Positions 45,280 to 54,771 of a stretch of 64,000 nucleotides of DNA are shown here, in pieces. A program made the translations under genes and the position numbers. The notes beneath the pieces are model-generated. The model was not told the DNA's origin. It saw nothing but the letters and a program-made list of their open reading frames with translations, and ran no database searches. This DNA is from an uncultured Gammaproteobacteria bacterium. Its GTDB lineage: Bacteria; Pseudomonadota; Gammaproteobacteria; Pseudomonadales; Pseudohongiellaceae. The DNA lies in assembly GCA_913060495.1 (NCBI GenBank), contig CAJXRP010000004.1, forward strand, positions 62,001-126,000, written 5' to 3'. Numbering within the stretch: position 1 is the first letter of the stretch; each line of letters begins with the position of its first letter.

Positions 45280-46959
45280 ATGAATAACAAAGACTTACGA
45301 AAATTCTCTAAGATTGTAGTTGATGGTGTTGAGCAGTCCCCAAGCCGCGCCATGTTGCGAGCCGTAGGCTTCGAAGACGCAGACTTCAAGAAACCACAGA
45401 TCGGCATCGCCTCAACCTGGAGCATGGTTACCCCCTGCAACATGCATATCAACAAGCTTGCTGAAGACGTTAATAAGGGCACTGACAGTGCCGGCGGCAA
45501 AGGAATCATCTACAACTGTATAACCATATCCGATGGTATATCCATGGGCACTGAAGGCATGAAGTACTCCCTCGTCTCCCGCGAAGTCATTGCCGACTCC
45601 GTAGAAACCGTCTCAGGCTGCATGGGCCACGACGGCATAATTACCATTGGTGGCTGCGACAAGAATATGCCTGGCCTGCTAATGGGAATGTCCCGCCTAA
45701 ACCGCCCTTCGATCTTTATCTACGGCGGCACTATCCAACCGGGCCCCAATCACACGAATATCGTGTCTGTTTTCGAAGCCGTTGGCGAACACGCGGCGGG
45801 CAAGGTGTCCGATATTGAACTGAAGAATATTGAAGAAACAGCCATCCCAGGACCCGGCTCCTGCGGCGGCATGTACACAGCAAATACAATGGCCTCGGCA
45901 ATCGAAGCATTAGGCATGAGCCTGCCCAACAGTTCCGCACAGGATGCTATCTCGCCCGAGAAGGTCGCTGACTGTCTGGACGCTGGCGAGGCGATCATGC
46001 ACTTGATTGAAGAAGACATTAAACCTTCTGACATCATGACCCGCCCCGCTTTCGAGAACGCCATCAAGGTAGTTATTGCGCTTGGCGGCTCTACTAATGC
46101 GGTGCTACACCTACTCGCCATGGCACACACCATGGGCGTTGAACTAGAGCTAGACGATTTCACCCGCATCGGCAAGAAGACACCGATGCTCGCAGACCTC
46201 AAACCCAGTGGTAAGTACCTGATGTCGGAGCTCATAAAGATCGGCGGCATTCAGCCACTAATGAAGCGCATGTTAGAAGCTGGAATGTTGGATGGCAGCT
46301 GCATGACCGTGACAGGCAAGACAATGGCCGAGAATCTGTCCTCTGTAGAGCCCTATCCCGAAGGTCAGGACATCATTCGCCCTTTCGACAATCCCATTAA
46401 GAAAGACAGCCACCTTGTTATATTAAAAGGAAATTTAGCCCCCACTGGCGCAGTAGCAAAGATCACTGGCAAGGAAGGCCTCAGCTTCACCGGCAACGCT
46501 CGAGTCTTTGAGTCAGAGGAAGAATGCCTGAAGGGCGTGTTAGACGGCACCGTGATCAAAGGCGATGTTCTCGTGATTCGTTATGAAGGGCCGAAGGGCG
46601 CGCCAGGTATGCGTGAAATGCTAAGTCCTACTGCAGCTATTATGGGCAAAGGCATGGGCGAGGATGTCGCCCTCATTACCGACGGACGCTTCTCCGGCGG
46701 TAGCCACGGCTTTGTAGTTGGTCACGTGACCCCAGAGGCTATAGAGGGTGGGCCGATCGCAATCCTGCAGACTGGCGACAAAATCTCTATCAATGCTGAA
46801 ACAAATGAGGTCAAAGTAGAGCTTAGCGATGAAGAGATCGCCGCGCGGCTAGCAAAGTGGCAGAAACCTCCTGCCCGCTATACTCGAGGAGTGCTAGCAA
46901 AGTTCGCCGCTTCAGTCGCCTCAGCGTCGGAAGGAGCGGTAACGGATAAGTATCTTTAG
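45280..46959 (+). CDS. ilvD: Dihydroxy-acid dehydratase
   Basis: Dehydrates the dihydroxy-acid intermediates to the 2-keto acids that give valine and isoleucine (and leucine). It has 559 residues, the shorter IlvD type. Cluster cysteines are in [20 protein letters not shown] and [14 protein letters not shown], and the C-terminal motif [20 protein letters not shown] is intact. It is not in an ilvGMEDA operon here. A leader peptide with Ile, Leu and Val codons precedes it. Confidence 0.97.
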   Translation: MNNKDLRKFSKIVVDGVEQSPSRAMLRAVGFEDADFKKPQIGIASTWSMVTPCNMHINKLAEDVNKGTDSAGGKGIIYNCITISDGISMGTEGMKYSLVSREVIADSVETVSGCMGHDGIITIGGCDKNMPGLLMGMSRLNRPSIFIYGGTIQPGPNHTNIVSVFEAVGEHAAGKVSDIELKNIEETAIPGPGSCGGMYTANTMASAIEALGMSLPNSSAQDAISPEKVADCLDAGEAIMHLIEEDIKPSDIMTRPAFENAIKVVIALGGSTNAVLHLLAMAHTMGVELELDDFTRIGKKTPMLADLKPSGKYLMSELIKIGGIQPLMKRMLEAGMLDGSCMTVTGKTMAENLSSVEPYPEGQDIIRPFDNPIKKDSHLVILKGNLAPTGAVAKITGKEGLSFTGNARVFESEEECLKGVLDGTVIKGDVLVIRYEGPKGAPGMREMLSPTAAIMGKGMGEDVALITDGRFSGGSHGFVVGHVTPEAIEGGPIAILQTGDKISINAETNEVKVELSDEEIAARLAKWQKPPARYTRGVLAKFAASVASASEGAVTDKYL

Positions 46960-47002
46960 CCGATAAACCTCTAATAATAATTTTCAAAACCAAGGCCTTA
47001 AC

Positions 47003-47530
47003 TTGCCGGATTTCTTCACTAGTATTGGCACCCTGTTAGACGGCAGTTTTTTGCAGTCGGGCGCTCTTTGGGCGCTGTCTACGATTCCGGGGTTTCCACC
47101 AATCATACAGACCGCGCACATCCTCGCTATCGCCGTGGTTATGGGCAGCGTGGTCCTACTCGATCTGCGCATTTTAGGCCTAGCCGTACCCAGCCAGAAA
47201 ATATCAGAAATGACCAGTAGATTAATGCCGTGGTTATGGTGGGCTTTGGCGGCAAACCTTATTTCTGGCTCTTTCTTCCTTTTTGGAAGACCGCTGCGCT
47301 ATTTCAACAACCCAATTTTCGGCTGGAAGCTAAGTTTCCTTCTTCCTGCGGTGCTTTTAGCACTATTTTTCCATGTGATGAGTAATCGGGAAGAAGGTTA
47401 CTGGGAGCTAAACTCCAAACGCCTTTGGAGCGCACGCGCTATAGCCCTACTCTCACTGTTTTTATGGATCATGGTAGCCATGGCAGGACGCTGGATTGCT
47501 TACGTGGAATACATTTACTACCCAGCGTAG
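47003..47530 (+). CDS. DUF6644-like four-helix membrane protein, first copy
   Basis: A 175-residue integral membrane protein with four helices. It shares layout and motifs with the protein encoded at 48078-48572: a histidine in helix 1 (H39, TAHILAI), VDLR/LDLR at the end of that helix, FGWKL before helix 3, a histidine at its end (H124, FFHVMSN) and AGRW in helix 4. Two intramembrane histidines separated by exactly 85 residues in both copies suggest haem b or metal binding, which is inference. The start is TTG 47003 (no better in-frame start upstream). It resembles, from memory, DUF6644; no function is known. Confidence 0.75.
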   Translation: MPDFFTSIGTLLDGSFLQSGALWALSTIPGFPPIIQTAHILAIAVVMGSVVLLDLRILGLAVPSQKISEMTSRLMPWLWWALAANLISGSFFLFGRPLRYFNNPIFGWKLSFLLPAVLLALFFHVMSNREEGYWELNSKRLWSARAIALLSLFLWIMVAMAGRWIAYVEYIYYPA

Positions 47531-47565
47531 TACTTTACTGAATCCGGCGCTAGGGAGTGCTCGAT

Positions 47566-48048
47566 ATGACTATCAAGAGAATCTGTTGCGCGAAATCGCG
47601 CACAAGCATAACAGCCCTGCTGATTCTAGGGCTCCTGACATTTTCACCGTTAGCGATGTCTGGAGAGTACACAGACAGGCTTTCTAATTGTCTCCTTACT
47701 GCTACTACAGACCAAGACAAGCTCAGCCTCGTCAAATGGATGTTTGCTGCGATGGCTCTGCATCCTGCCGTCGATGGTATGGCCGATGTATCCCTCTCAG
47801 CCCGTGAACAGGCTAACAGAGAGATGGCTGAACTGATGATTCAACTTTTGGGCAAGAGCTGTTTCAGCGAAACTCGGCAAGCACTTCAAAACGAAGGCAG
47901 CCTCGCGTTGCAGACCAGCTTTGGTGTCCTTGGGCAGGTCGCTGCCACGAATTTGTTCTCCGACCCAAACGTAGCGGCCGGTCTAGCGAGTATTGAAACG
48001 TACATTAGCGCCGAAGACTTAGAAAACAATATAGAAATTGGGCAATAA
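47566..48048 (+). CDS. Small secreted protein of unknown function
   Basis: A 160-residue protein with a signal peptide (basic start MTIKRICCAKSR, hydrophobic core about 14-28, cleavage near AMSG). The mature part is helical, with one cysteine pair (SNCLLTA and KSCFSE). The start ATG 47566 is preferred over GTG 47557, because AGGGAG lies at a proper distance from it. It sits between two related membrane-protein genes in the same direction, so it is likely to be part of the same system. No family is recognised. Confidence 0.72.
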   Translation: MTIKRICCAKSRTSITALLILGLLTFSPLAMSGEYTDRLSNCLLTATTDQDKLSLVKWMFAAMALHPAVDGMADVSLSAREQANREMAELMIQLLGKSCFSETRQALQNEGSLALQTSFGVLGQVAATNLFSDPNVAAGLASIETYISAEDLENNIEIGQ

Positions 48049-48077
48049 AAAACAGCTTAGACGGAAATGATAACTTA

Positions 48078-48572
48078 ATGGGATTCTTAAATTCACCAAA
48101 ATGGATCGACGTAGAAAACTGGCCAATTTCCTGGGAGATTGGTGGTACTAGCTGGTTTCCGTTTTTAGAGTCAATTCACGTTATTGCTGCTGCCTTTGTC
48201 GTAGGCTCCATTCTTATGGTTGATTTACGATTACTTGGGTTTGCTGCAGTTAAATACCCTATTAGCACTCTCTCCAAGGAATTGGTTCCTTGGAGTTGGG
48301 GTGCATTCGTAATCGCGACCATTACCGGCCTCGGAATGTTTATCACCCGCGCTGCCTCACATGTAGTAAATCCAGCCTTTCAATGGAAAATAGTCCTGCT
48401 CGCCCTCGCCGGCGTCAACATGGCATATTTCCACTTCCGCGTTTACAAAAACATTTCCCAATGGGATAACGACTTACCAACGCCAACACAGTTAAAAGTC
48501 ATCGGAAGCCTATCGCTTTTCCTCTGGTCAGGAGTCATGCTGGCGGGCAGGTGGGTTGGACATATAATCTAG
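48078..48572 (+). CDS. DUF6644-like four-helix membrane protein, second copy
   Basis: A 164-residue paralogue of the protein encoded at 47003-47530, with the same four-helix plan: H34 (ESIHVIAA), MVDLRLLG, FQWKI, H119 (AYFHFRVY) and LAGRWVG. Identity between the two is low outside these motifs, so the duplication is old or the two were always distinct subunits. The start ATG 48078 follows 29 bp after the secreted-protein gene. Confidence 0.75.
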   Translation: MGFLNSPKWIDVENWPISWEIGGTSWFPFLESIHVIAAAFVVGSILMVDLRLLGFAAVKYPISTLSKELVPWSWGAFVIATITGLGMFITRAASHVVNPAFQWKIVLLALAGVNMAYFHFRVYKNISQWDNDLPTPTQLKVIGSLSLFLWSGVMLAGRWVGHII

Positions 48573-48618
48573 TGACAAAGCCAATCATTAAAAACACCTT
48601 AGCTATAAGAATAATTTT

Positions 48619-49698
48619 GTGAAAAAGATAACAGAAAACCCTAAGCTTGATTTCGAAAGAATCAGCGTCTTGTATGAGAACACCAACGTTGGCTATTTTG
48701 GCATTGCCGCTGGCGTGCTTTTTTTCGGTTATATAATCGATCAGCTGGCAAGTATTGACGTTGCTTACCCCTGGATGATTGCCGTTGCCCTCGCTTATGT
48801 TCCGCGCGTCATAATATCTATAACATTTGCACGAAAAATGAAAGCTAGGGAAATTACTTTTGAGAACGTGAAGCCTTGGGAGAATTATTTTTTCTACAGC
48901 AGCATAGTTCCTTTCTTGTGCTTTTCCAGCGCCGTATTCATACCCTATGAGCAGAACGAATTCATCGCCCTCCTCTATTATGCAGTGATCGTGATGACGC
49001 TCATATCTGGAAGCATTTTGACTTACAGCACCTCACTACCCGCAATCTTCCTCTTCATGAATGCAAGCATGCTACCGCTTATAGCGAAAACATTTTGGAT
49101 CCAAGAGGCCCTGTTTAATGCTCTGGGTTTGTTACTAGCCATTGCCTACGTTCTAATCTCACGCCTGATCCCTCGACAGAATAGATTATTGGTCGAAAAT
49201 ATTGCTCTAAGAATCGAGAACGAACATCAATCTTTAACAGATCCGTTAACCAAGCTGGGAAATCGCCGCCGTCTGTATCTCTTGATTGAAACACTAGTCC
49301 CTTCTTCCGTACGGCGAAAAGACCCCTTCAGTATCGTATTATTAGATATCGATAATTTTAAACAATTCAACGATGAATTTGGGCACAGTGCAGGAGACGA
49401 TTTATTGGTTCAAGTCTCCGACATATTGAAAGACTGTTCTCGAGATCAGGACTTGGTCGTGCGTTATGGTGGCGAAGAATTTCTACTCGTGCTGCCTTCC
49501 ACCAATCTGGAATCCGCGCAAATTCTTGTCGATCGTGTTCGCCTCACGATCAAAGAAAAAAGCAGCATCACATTCAGTGGTGGTATTGCGATGCATTCAG
49601 AGAAACATTCTTTTGACGAACTAATAAAGAAGGCAGATGATTGCCTATACACTGCGAAGAGTGAAGGCAGAGACCGCTGCATATTCGCTGAACCCTGA
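48619..49698 (+). CDS. Membrane diguanylate cyclase (GGDEF)
   Basis: Makes cyclic di-GMP. It has 359 residues: about five or six membrane helices in the first 190 residues form an unnamed sensor region, then a GGDEF domain from LTDPLTKLGNRRRLY. The active-site motif is GGEEF (RYGGEEFLLVLP), with the product-inhibition site RDQD five residues before it, so it should be active and feedback-inhibited. The start is GTG 48619. No EAL domain. It lies 46 bp after the membrane-protein trio and may be read through from it. Confidence 0.9.
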   Translation: MKKITENPKLDFERISVLYENTNVGYFGIAAGVLFFGYIIDQLASIDVAYPWMIAVALAYVPRVIISITFARKMKAREITFENVKPWENYFFYSSIVPFLCFSSAVFIPYEQNEFIALLYYAVIVMTLISGSILTYSTSLPAIFLFMNASMLPLIAKTFWIQEALFNALGLLLAIAYVLISRLIPRQNRLLVENIALRIENEHQSLTDPLTKLGNRRRLYLLIETLVPSSVRRKDPFSIVLLDIDNFKQFNDEFGHSAGDDLLVQVSDILKDCSRDQDLVVRYGGEEFLLVLPSTNLESAQILVDRVRLTIKEKSSITFSGGIAMHSEKHSFDELIKKADDCLYTAKSEGRDRCIFAEP

Positions 49699-49887
49699 TA
49701 AACCGCCCTTATTAACTATATAGACTGCAATAACCTGGATAGTGTCGCGCTCCCCTCTTTTCCGATATAGAATCCCCCTATATAGAACAAACTGAGATTT
49801 CCGCCTAGATAGACACTCAAAAGGTGCGAATCAAGTAATGGGCCCCTCGTGGGCAACAAAATCAATTTAGACCCCAAGGACTACGAC

Positions 49888-52032
49888 ATGACTTCTTTTC
49901 TCTCAGTCGACAAGCGCTTTGCCTCTCGCCTTTTGACTGTACTCGCCTCCCTAGCCTTCCTTAACGCATGTAGCGAAGACAGCACACCTCAACCAACTAC
50001 GCCAACCCCATCTGTAGAGATAGCCGCAGATGCTAGCTCCTCAATGCAGGCTATTCCAAACGCCGCAGACGATAGCTTCATCTATGAAGCGGACCGCTTT
50101 GCAGACATTCGCATGCTGCGCTATCAAGTCCCAGGATTCGAGGATTTGAGCGATCAGCAAAAAGAACTACTCTACTACTTGTCTCAGGCAGCGCTCTCCG
50201 GTCGCGACATCATGTACGACCAGAACTACAAGCATAATCTTCGCGTTCGACGCACTCTCGAGGAGGTGTTAAACAACTACGCTGGTGATAGGGATACGGA
50301 AAATTTTACTCACCTCACAACCTATGCGAAACAAGTCTGGTTTGCGAATGGCATTCACCATCACTATTCAGGCCTAAAATTTACACCGCTTTTTGACGAA
50401 CAATACTTTAGCGATGTAATAACAGCAGCAGCGCCCCAAGCTAATTTTCCCCTACGCGAAGGTCAGAGTATTGAGCAATTAATCTCCGAGATAACACCAA
50501 TACTTTTCGACCCAGATATAGACCCAAAGAAGGTCAACACTGCTGACGGCGTAGATAAAGTTGCGACATCGGCGGTTAACTTCTATGAAGGCGTTACCGA
50601 GCAAGAAGTCGTGAACTTTTATGCCGCGCTATCAGATAACGATGACTCGACCCCTGTTTCTCATGGACTAAATTCAAAGCTAGTAAAAGTTGATGGTGAA
50701 ATCGTAGAGCGCGTCTGGCGCGTTGGCGGCATGTACAGTGCCGCGCTGGAGCAAGTTGTTTATTGGTTAGAACGAGCCATTGCTGTTGCTGAGAACGACA
50801 AGCAGCGAACAACATTTGAATTGCTAGTAAAATATTATCGGTCTGGCGACCTTGAAGATTTCGATGCCTATAACATCGCATGGGTCGAAGACACGGATTC
50901 AGCGATAGATGTAATTAACGGCTTCATCGAAGTCTACAACGACCCTCTTGGCTACCGCGGCTCTTTCGAATCCGTAGTCTCTTTTCGCGACGCCGAGGCA
51001 ACACTCAGAATTTCCGCTATTGGCGAGCGCGCACAATGGTTCGAAGACAATTCTCCCATTCAGGATGACCACAAGAAAGCAGATGTAACCGGCATCGATG
51101 GCAAGGTGATCACTGTCGTCATGGAATCTGGCGATGCATCACCAGCAACACCTATTGGCATCAACCTGCCTAATTCCAGCTGGATTCGCGCAGAGCATGG
51201 CTCAAAGTCTGTGAGTCTTGGCAATATTGTAAGCGCCTATAATTCCTCGCCGAGTAAGACACTTGAAGAATTCGCATTTAGTGATGAAGAAATTCTGCGT
51301 AGTCGCACGCACTCAGAACAAGCTGGCGATCTACATACCGACATGCATGAAGTTATTGGGCATGCATCGGGAAAAATCAATGAAGGTGTAGGCACTACAC
51401 GAGAGACGTTACGTCAATACGCCAGCACTCTCGAAGAGGGTCGCGCCGACCTAGTCGCGCTGTACTATATTATGGACCCCATGTTAATCGAAATCGGGGT
51501 AATGGATAGTCTCGATGTTGGGCGCTCCGAGTACGATGGCTACATCCGTGGTGGCGCGATGCTGCAACTATATCGACTGCAGCCCGGCGAGCTAGTCGAA
51601 GAGGCTCACATGAGAAACCGCCAACTGGTAGCTCTTTGGTCTTACGAACAAGGCCTAGAAGAAAACGTCATCGAACGCGTCGTTCGAGATGGCAAGACCT
51701 ATTTCGTTGTGAATGACTATGAAAAACTGCGCGAAATATTCGGCCGACTGTTACAAGAAATTCAACGCATCAAATCCGAAGGCGACTTCGAAGCGGCCAG
51801 AGATCTGGTAGAAAATTACGGCACACAAGTAGATGAAGAACTGCATGCCGAAGTATTAAATCGCTATGCGTCTTTGGACGTTGCACCCTACTCCGGCTTT
51901 GTGAATCCTCGCATAGTTGCCGATGACGACAATGGAGTGGTCAGCAACGTTCGCGTCGAATACCCGAATGACTTCATGTCGCAGATGTTAGAGTATGCAG
52001 CGGATTACTCATTCTTACCGACCGAAAACTAA
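49888..52032 (+). CDS. Lipoprotein dipeptidyl-peptidase III-like (M49) metallopeptidase
   Basis: A zinc peptidase of the M49 family, 714 residues. The start is ATG 49888, chosen because AAGGA lies 7 bp upstream and because it gives a clean lipoprotein signal: a basic start, a hydrophobic core (LLTVLASLAF) and lipobox LNAC, followed by a Thr/Pro-rich linker. The frame stays open 39 bp further upstream. Zinc motifs are HEVIGH (H-E-x2-G-H, as in bacterial DPP III) at about residue 488 and EEGRAD downstream. It probably cleaves dipeptides from short peptides in the periplasm. Confidence 0.88.
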   Translation: MTSFLSVDKRFASRLLTVLASLAFLNACSEDSTPQPTTPTPSVEIAADASSSMQAIPNAADDSFIYEADRFADIRMLRYQVPGFEDLSDQQKELLYYLSQAALSGRDIMYDQNYKHNLRVRRTLEEVLNNYAGDRDTENFTHLTTYAKQVWFANGIHHHYSGLKFTPLFDEQYFSDVITAAAPQANFPLREGQSIEQLISEITPILFDPDIDPKKVNTADGVDKVATSAVNFYEGVTEQEVVNFYAALSDNDDSTPVSHGLNSKLVKVDGEIVERVWRVGGMYSAALEQVVYWLERAIAVAENDKQRTTFELLVKYYRSGDLEDFDAYNIAWVEDTDSAIDVINGFIEVYNDPLGYRGSFESVVSFRDAEATLRISAIGERAQWFEDNSPIQDDHKKADVTGIDGKVITVVMESGDASPATPIGINLPNSSWIRAEHGSKSVSLGNIVSAYNSSPSKTLEEFAFSDEEILRSRTHSEQAGDLHTDMHEVIGHASGKINEGVGTTRETLRQYASTLEEGRADLVALYYIMDPMLIEIGVMDSLDVGRSEYDGYIRGGAMLQLYRLQPGELVEEAHMRNRQLVALWSYEQGLEENVIERVVRDGKTYFVVNDYEKLREIFGRLLQEIQRIKSEGDFEAARDLVENYGTQVDEELHAEVLNRYASLDVAPYSGFVNPRIVADDDNGVVSNVRVEYPNDFMSQMLEYAADYSFLPTEN

Positions 52033-52046
52033 GCAGCTCAGCCCCA

Positions 52047-52685
52047 ATGAACCTGAACAAACTTAAGCGAGCCGAAGAATATTTCCTGGCTCGCTACCCT
52101 GGCGGGTTCTCTCATCCAGAGATGATGGCTATCGGCAAGAAGCATAAGATGGACAGAATGATCTCGCTTAGCCAAGAGCTGTTCGCGAAGAAAAACTTTC
52201 GGGATCCGCCGGAAATTATCGAGAGCATGATAAAAATTGTGTCGCGCTCTTCCATGGTTTCAATTTTTGAGAAACCAAAATTTCGAGACTTCGGCAGAAG
52301 CTTAGAACCAAAACAGAAAAACGCGCTCGCCAGTGGATTAAAAGAACAGCTACATGGCGATGCAGAGAAAGGATTCGAGAAAATCCTAGGTATTATGTTA
52401 AGTGGAAAAATGGCGAAGTGGTCTCTGATTAGCATCTGCCCTGTCTATTTTCGACCACAGGATGAAGTCTTCGTCAAACCAACAACTGCCAAAAAGGCTA
52501 TAGCGCATTTTGAACTACAAAATCTTCATTACAAGCCACAACCCTCATGGGATTTCTATGAGGAGTTTCGCGCAGTGATCAATGAGATGAAGACGAAAGT
52601 TGATCCATCCTTATCACCAAACAGTGCTGCGTTTACCGGGTTCCTGATGATGAGCATGGCGGCAATGGAAGAAGCTGAATTTTAA
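52047..52685 (+). CDS. Conserved-looking protein of unknown function
   Basis: A 212-residue soluble protein, MNLNKLKRAEEYFLARYPGG at the start, then mixed helices and the stretch LISICPVYFRPQDEVFVKPTTAKK in the middle. It has no signal peptide, membrane helix or catalytic motif I recognise. It lies 14 bp after the M49 peptidase and 26 bp before the DUF1272 gene, so it is probably in one operon with them. Coding bias and spacing support a real gene. Confidence 0.75.
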   Translation: MNLNKLKRAEEYFLARYPGGFSHPEMMAIGKKHKMDRMISLSQELFAKKNFRDPPEIIESMIKIVSRSSMVSIFEKPKFRDFGRSLEPKQKNALASGLKEQLHGDAEKGFEKILGIMLSGKMAKWSLISICPVYFRPQDEVFVKPTTAKKAIAHFELQNLHYKPQPSWDFYEEFRAVINEMKTKVDPSLSPNSAAFTGFLMMSMAAMEEAEF

Positions 52686-52711
52686 GATTGCATCAGAGTG
52701 ATGAATTTATT

Positions 52712-53020
52712 GTGTTAGAACTACGACCAAACTGCGAGCATTGCGACAAGGACCTCCCTCCGGAATCAACGCAGGCTCATATCTGTACCTATGAGTGTAC
52801 ATTCTGTAGCCATTGCGTGAAGAATATACTCTACAATGTTTGCCCAAACTGTGGCGGCGGATTCAGCAAGCGCCCCATCAGACCACGAACCGAAAGAAGG
52901 CCTGGTGTGAGTCTGAAACACCAACCGGCATCAGATAAGCGCGTACACACAAAATATTCTGACGAAGAAATAACCCAGTTCGCCGGCGCCACTAAATTAA
53001 CTCGTGCCGAAGACCGTTAA
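52712..53020 (+). CDS. DUF1272 zinc-ribbon-like protein
   Basis: About 102 residues. The N-terminal 60 match DUF1272: LELRPNCEHCDKDLPPES, YECTFCSHCV and CPNCGGGFSKRPIRP, with seven cysteines and histidines arranged as zinc knuckles. Its role is unknown. The GTG at 52712 is chosen as start because the family begins at LELRPNCE; an in-frame TTG at 52688 would add eight residues. It carries a basic tail of about 40 residues beyond the domain. Confidence 0.82.
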   Translation: MLELRPNCEHCDKDLPPESTQAHICTYECTFCSHCVKNILYNVCPNCGGGFSKRPIRPRTERRPGVSLKHQPASDKRVHTKYSDEEITQFAGATKLTRAEDR

Positions 53021-53047
53021 ATAGAAATCCCCAAAAGGCACAACATC

Positions 53048-53299
53048 ATGAAACTACTAGTTCGAAATATGGCACGCAACACCAGTGAAGCAGAACTTAA
53101 AGCCCTCTTCGAGGCTTTTGGCTCCGTTCAGTCTTGCGCGCTAGTTCTAGACCCGAAGTCAGGTGGCTCGAAAGGTTTCGCCTTCGTGGAAATGCCCAAG
53201 CCGGGCGAAGCCAAGGCTGCAGTCAAAAATCTAAATGGTAAGGATGTCGATGGCCAAAGGATCAGAGTCAAAAAAGCAGATAAGACTAAAGACGCCTAA
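53048..53299 (+). CDS. RRM-domain RNA-binding protein
   Basis: An 83-residue single RNA-recognition motif: RNP2 is LLVRNM at residues 3-8, RNP1 is KGFAFVEM at about 41-48. Small bacterial RRM proteins bind RNA, often under cold or stress conditions; targets here are unknown. It has an AAAAGGCA ribosome binding site and follows the DUF1272 gene by 27 bp. It is followed by a large hairpin shared with the convergent pit gene. Confidence 0.92.
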   Translation: MKLLVRNMARNTSEAELKALFEAFGSVQSCALVLDPKSGGSKGFAFVEMPKPGEAKAAVKNLNGKDVDGQRIRVKKADKTKDA

Positions 53300-53345
53300 C
53301 ACAGCAAATACATTGGCTTATTAAATCAATTTGAACCGTTTAGCA

Positions 53346-53410
53346 GCCCCGTTAGTTTAGTTCCAATCGCGCGAAGGCTTCACACTTCTGAAGCTAAATG
53401 ATCACGGGGC
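53346..53410. other. Large hairpin between the RRM and pit genes
   Basis: An outer stem pairs GCCCCGT (53346-53352) with ACGGGGC (53404-53410), a middle stem TTTAG/CTAAA (53356-53360 with 53394-53398), and an inner stem GCTTCA/TGAAGC (53377-53382 with 53389-53394; the last base is shared). It lies between convergent genes and may end both transcripts, although neither side has a U-run. A structured RNA is the alternative. Confidence 0.5.
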
Positions 53411-53451
53411 CTCCTAAGAGAAACCACCGTTGAGAGAGGCAAGTTTGTTTG

Positions 53452-53467
53452 CTAGCTAGCTAGCTAG
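53452..53467. repeat. Four tandem CTAG tetranucleotides at the pit stop codon
   Basis: CTAG occurs four times in a row. The last copy carries the minus-strand TAG stop of the phosphate transporter gene, and the repeat places a second in-frame TAG four codons later. CTAG is usually the rarest tetranucleotide in proteobacterial DNA, which makes a tandem run noticeable; slippage is the simplest source. Confidence 0.8.
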
Positions 53468-54738
53468 GAGAACATTGCCTTGAAGATGAAGAAGAATACT
53501 ATGGAAATTCCTGCGCCGACGGGTAACGTAACCACCCAGGACAGAAAAATTCTACCCACAACATTAAGATTGAGAGCACCAATACCACGAGCTAGACCCA
53601 CTCCTAATACCGCACCTACCAGAGTATGGGTTGTGGACACGGGGATTCCTGTGCCAGAGGCTACTACCACAGTGGTCGCTGCGGCCAATTCGGCGGCAAA
53701 TCCCCTACTTGGCGTTAGCTCGGTAATATTTCTGCCTATTGTAGCTATGACCTTGTAACCCCACATCGCCAAACCCGCAACGATGCCGCCGCCACCTAAG
53801 ATTAAAATCCAGAACGGCAGGCCGGATTGCTCAACAAATACGCCACCGCTTTGTACTACGCCATTTACAGCAGCCAATGGCCCGATAGCGTTTGCGACGT
53901 CATTCGATCCATGGGCGAACGCCATCGAACAAGCCGTAAATATCATCAATACACCAAATACTTTTTCGACACTGCCGAAGTGGAAGCTTTCATTATCCGC
54001 CGGAACTTCTTTAATGCGGCGCAGCAAAAAAATACCAATGATCATCGATAGAACGCCAACTCCTGCCGCCATCAGCAAAGACTGAGCAAAACTAAAGTCC
54101 AATCCGACGTGGCGCAAACCTTTTACTAAGGTCACCATCGCGATCATGAAGCCCACTAAGAAAATATAGAAAGGGACATATTTTTTTGCGTTGGCGAAGG
54201 GGTCATCGGTATCGAGAACAAGCTTCTGTACGCTACGGAATATAAAGAAGGCGATGATGCCGGAACACATAGGAGACACAACCCAGCTTGCCACAATGGC
54301 CCAGACCTTGCTCCACACGACGGCATCAACCGAGATACCAACCACAGCGAAGCCTACGATCGCACCGATGATCGAATGCGTCGTTGAAACGGGCCAACCC
54401 TTGTGAGAAGCAATCAACAGCCAAGTACCCGCTGCTAAGAGCGAGGAGAGCATGCCGTAAACCAGCAGTTCGGGAGAATCTGTAAACCCCGCCTTTTCAA
54501 TATCAATTATGCCACTACGAATGGTAGAGGTGACCTCTCCGCCAGCTAAGTAGGCTCCGGCAAATTCAAAAATCATGGCGATGAATATCGCCTGCTTGAT
54601 CGTAACCGCTTTAGCTCCAACCGATGTGCCCATTGCATTGGCGACGTCATTGGCACCCACACCCCAAGCCATGAAAAAGCCGAACACACAGGCCATGATC
54701 AAAAATATAGTGCCGTATTGAGAAATTATGTCAGACAT
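53464..54738 (-). CDS. Low-affinity inorganic phosphate transporter (Pit family)
   Basis: An inner-membrane metal-phosphate symporter, 424 residues with about ten or more helices. The two repeated family signatures are visible: GVGANDVANAMGTSVGAKA in the N-terminal half and FAHGSNDVANAIGPLAAV in the C-terminal half, together with GWPVSTTHSIIGAIVG and GIPVSTTHTLVGAVLG. It forms an operon with the DUF47 gene 33 bp upstream. High phosphate affinity is not expected from this family. Confidence 0.93.
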   Translation of the reverse strand: MSDIISQYGTIFLIMACVFGFFMAWGVGANDVANAMGTSVGAKAVTIKQAIFIAMIFEFAGAYLAGGEVTSTIRSGIIDIEKAGFTDSPELLVYGMLSSLLAAGTWLLIASHKGWPVSTTHSIIGAIVGFAVVGISVDAVVWSKVWAIVASWVVSPMCSGIIAFFIFRSVQKLVLDTDDPFANAKKYVPFYIFLVGFMIAMVTLVKGLRHVGLDFSFAQSLLMAAGVGVLSMIIGIFLLRRIKEVPADNESFHFGSVEKVFGVLMIFTACSMAFAHGSNDVANAIGPLAAVNGVVQSGGVFVEQSGLPFWILILGGGGIVAGLAMWGYKVIATIGRNITELTPSRGFAAELAAATTVVVASGTGIPVSTTHTLVGAVLGVGLARGIGALNLNVVGRIFLSWVVTLPVGAGISIVFFFIFKAMFS

Positions 54739-54771
54739 GTATCACCCAGCTGTGAAGCTTTAGTATTCTTC

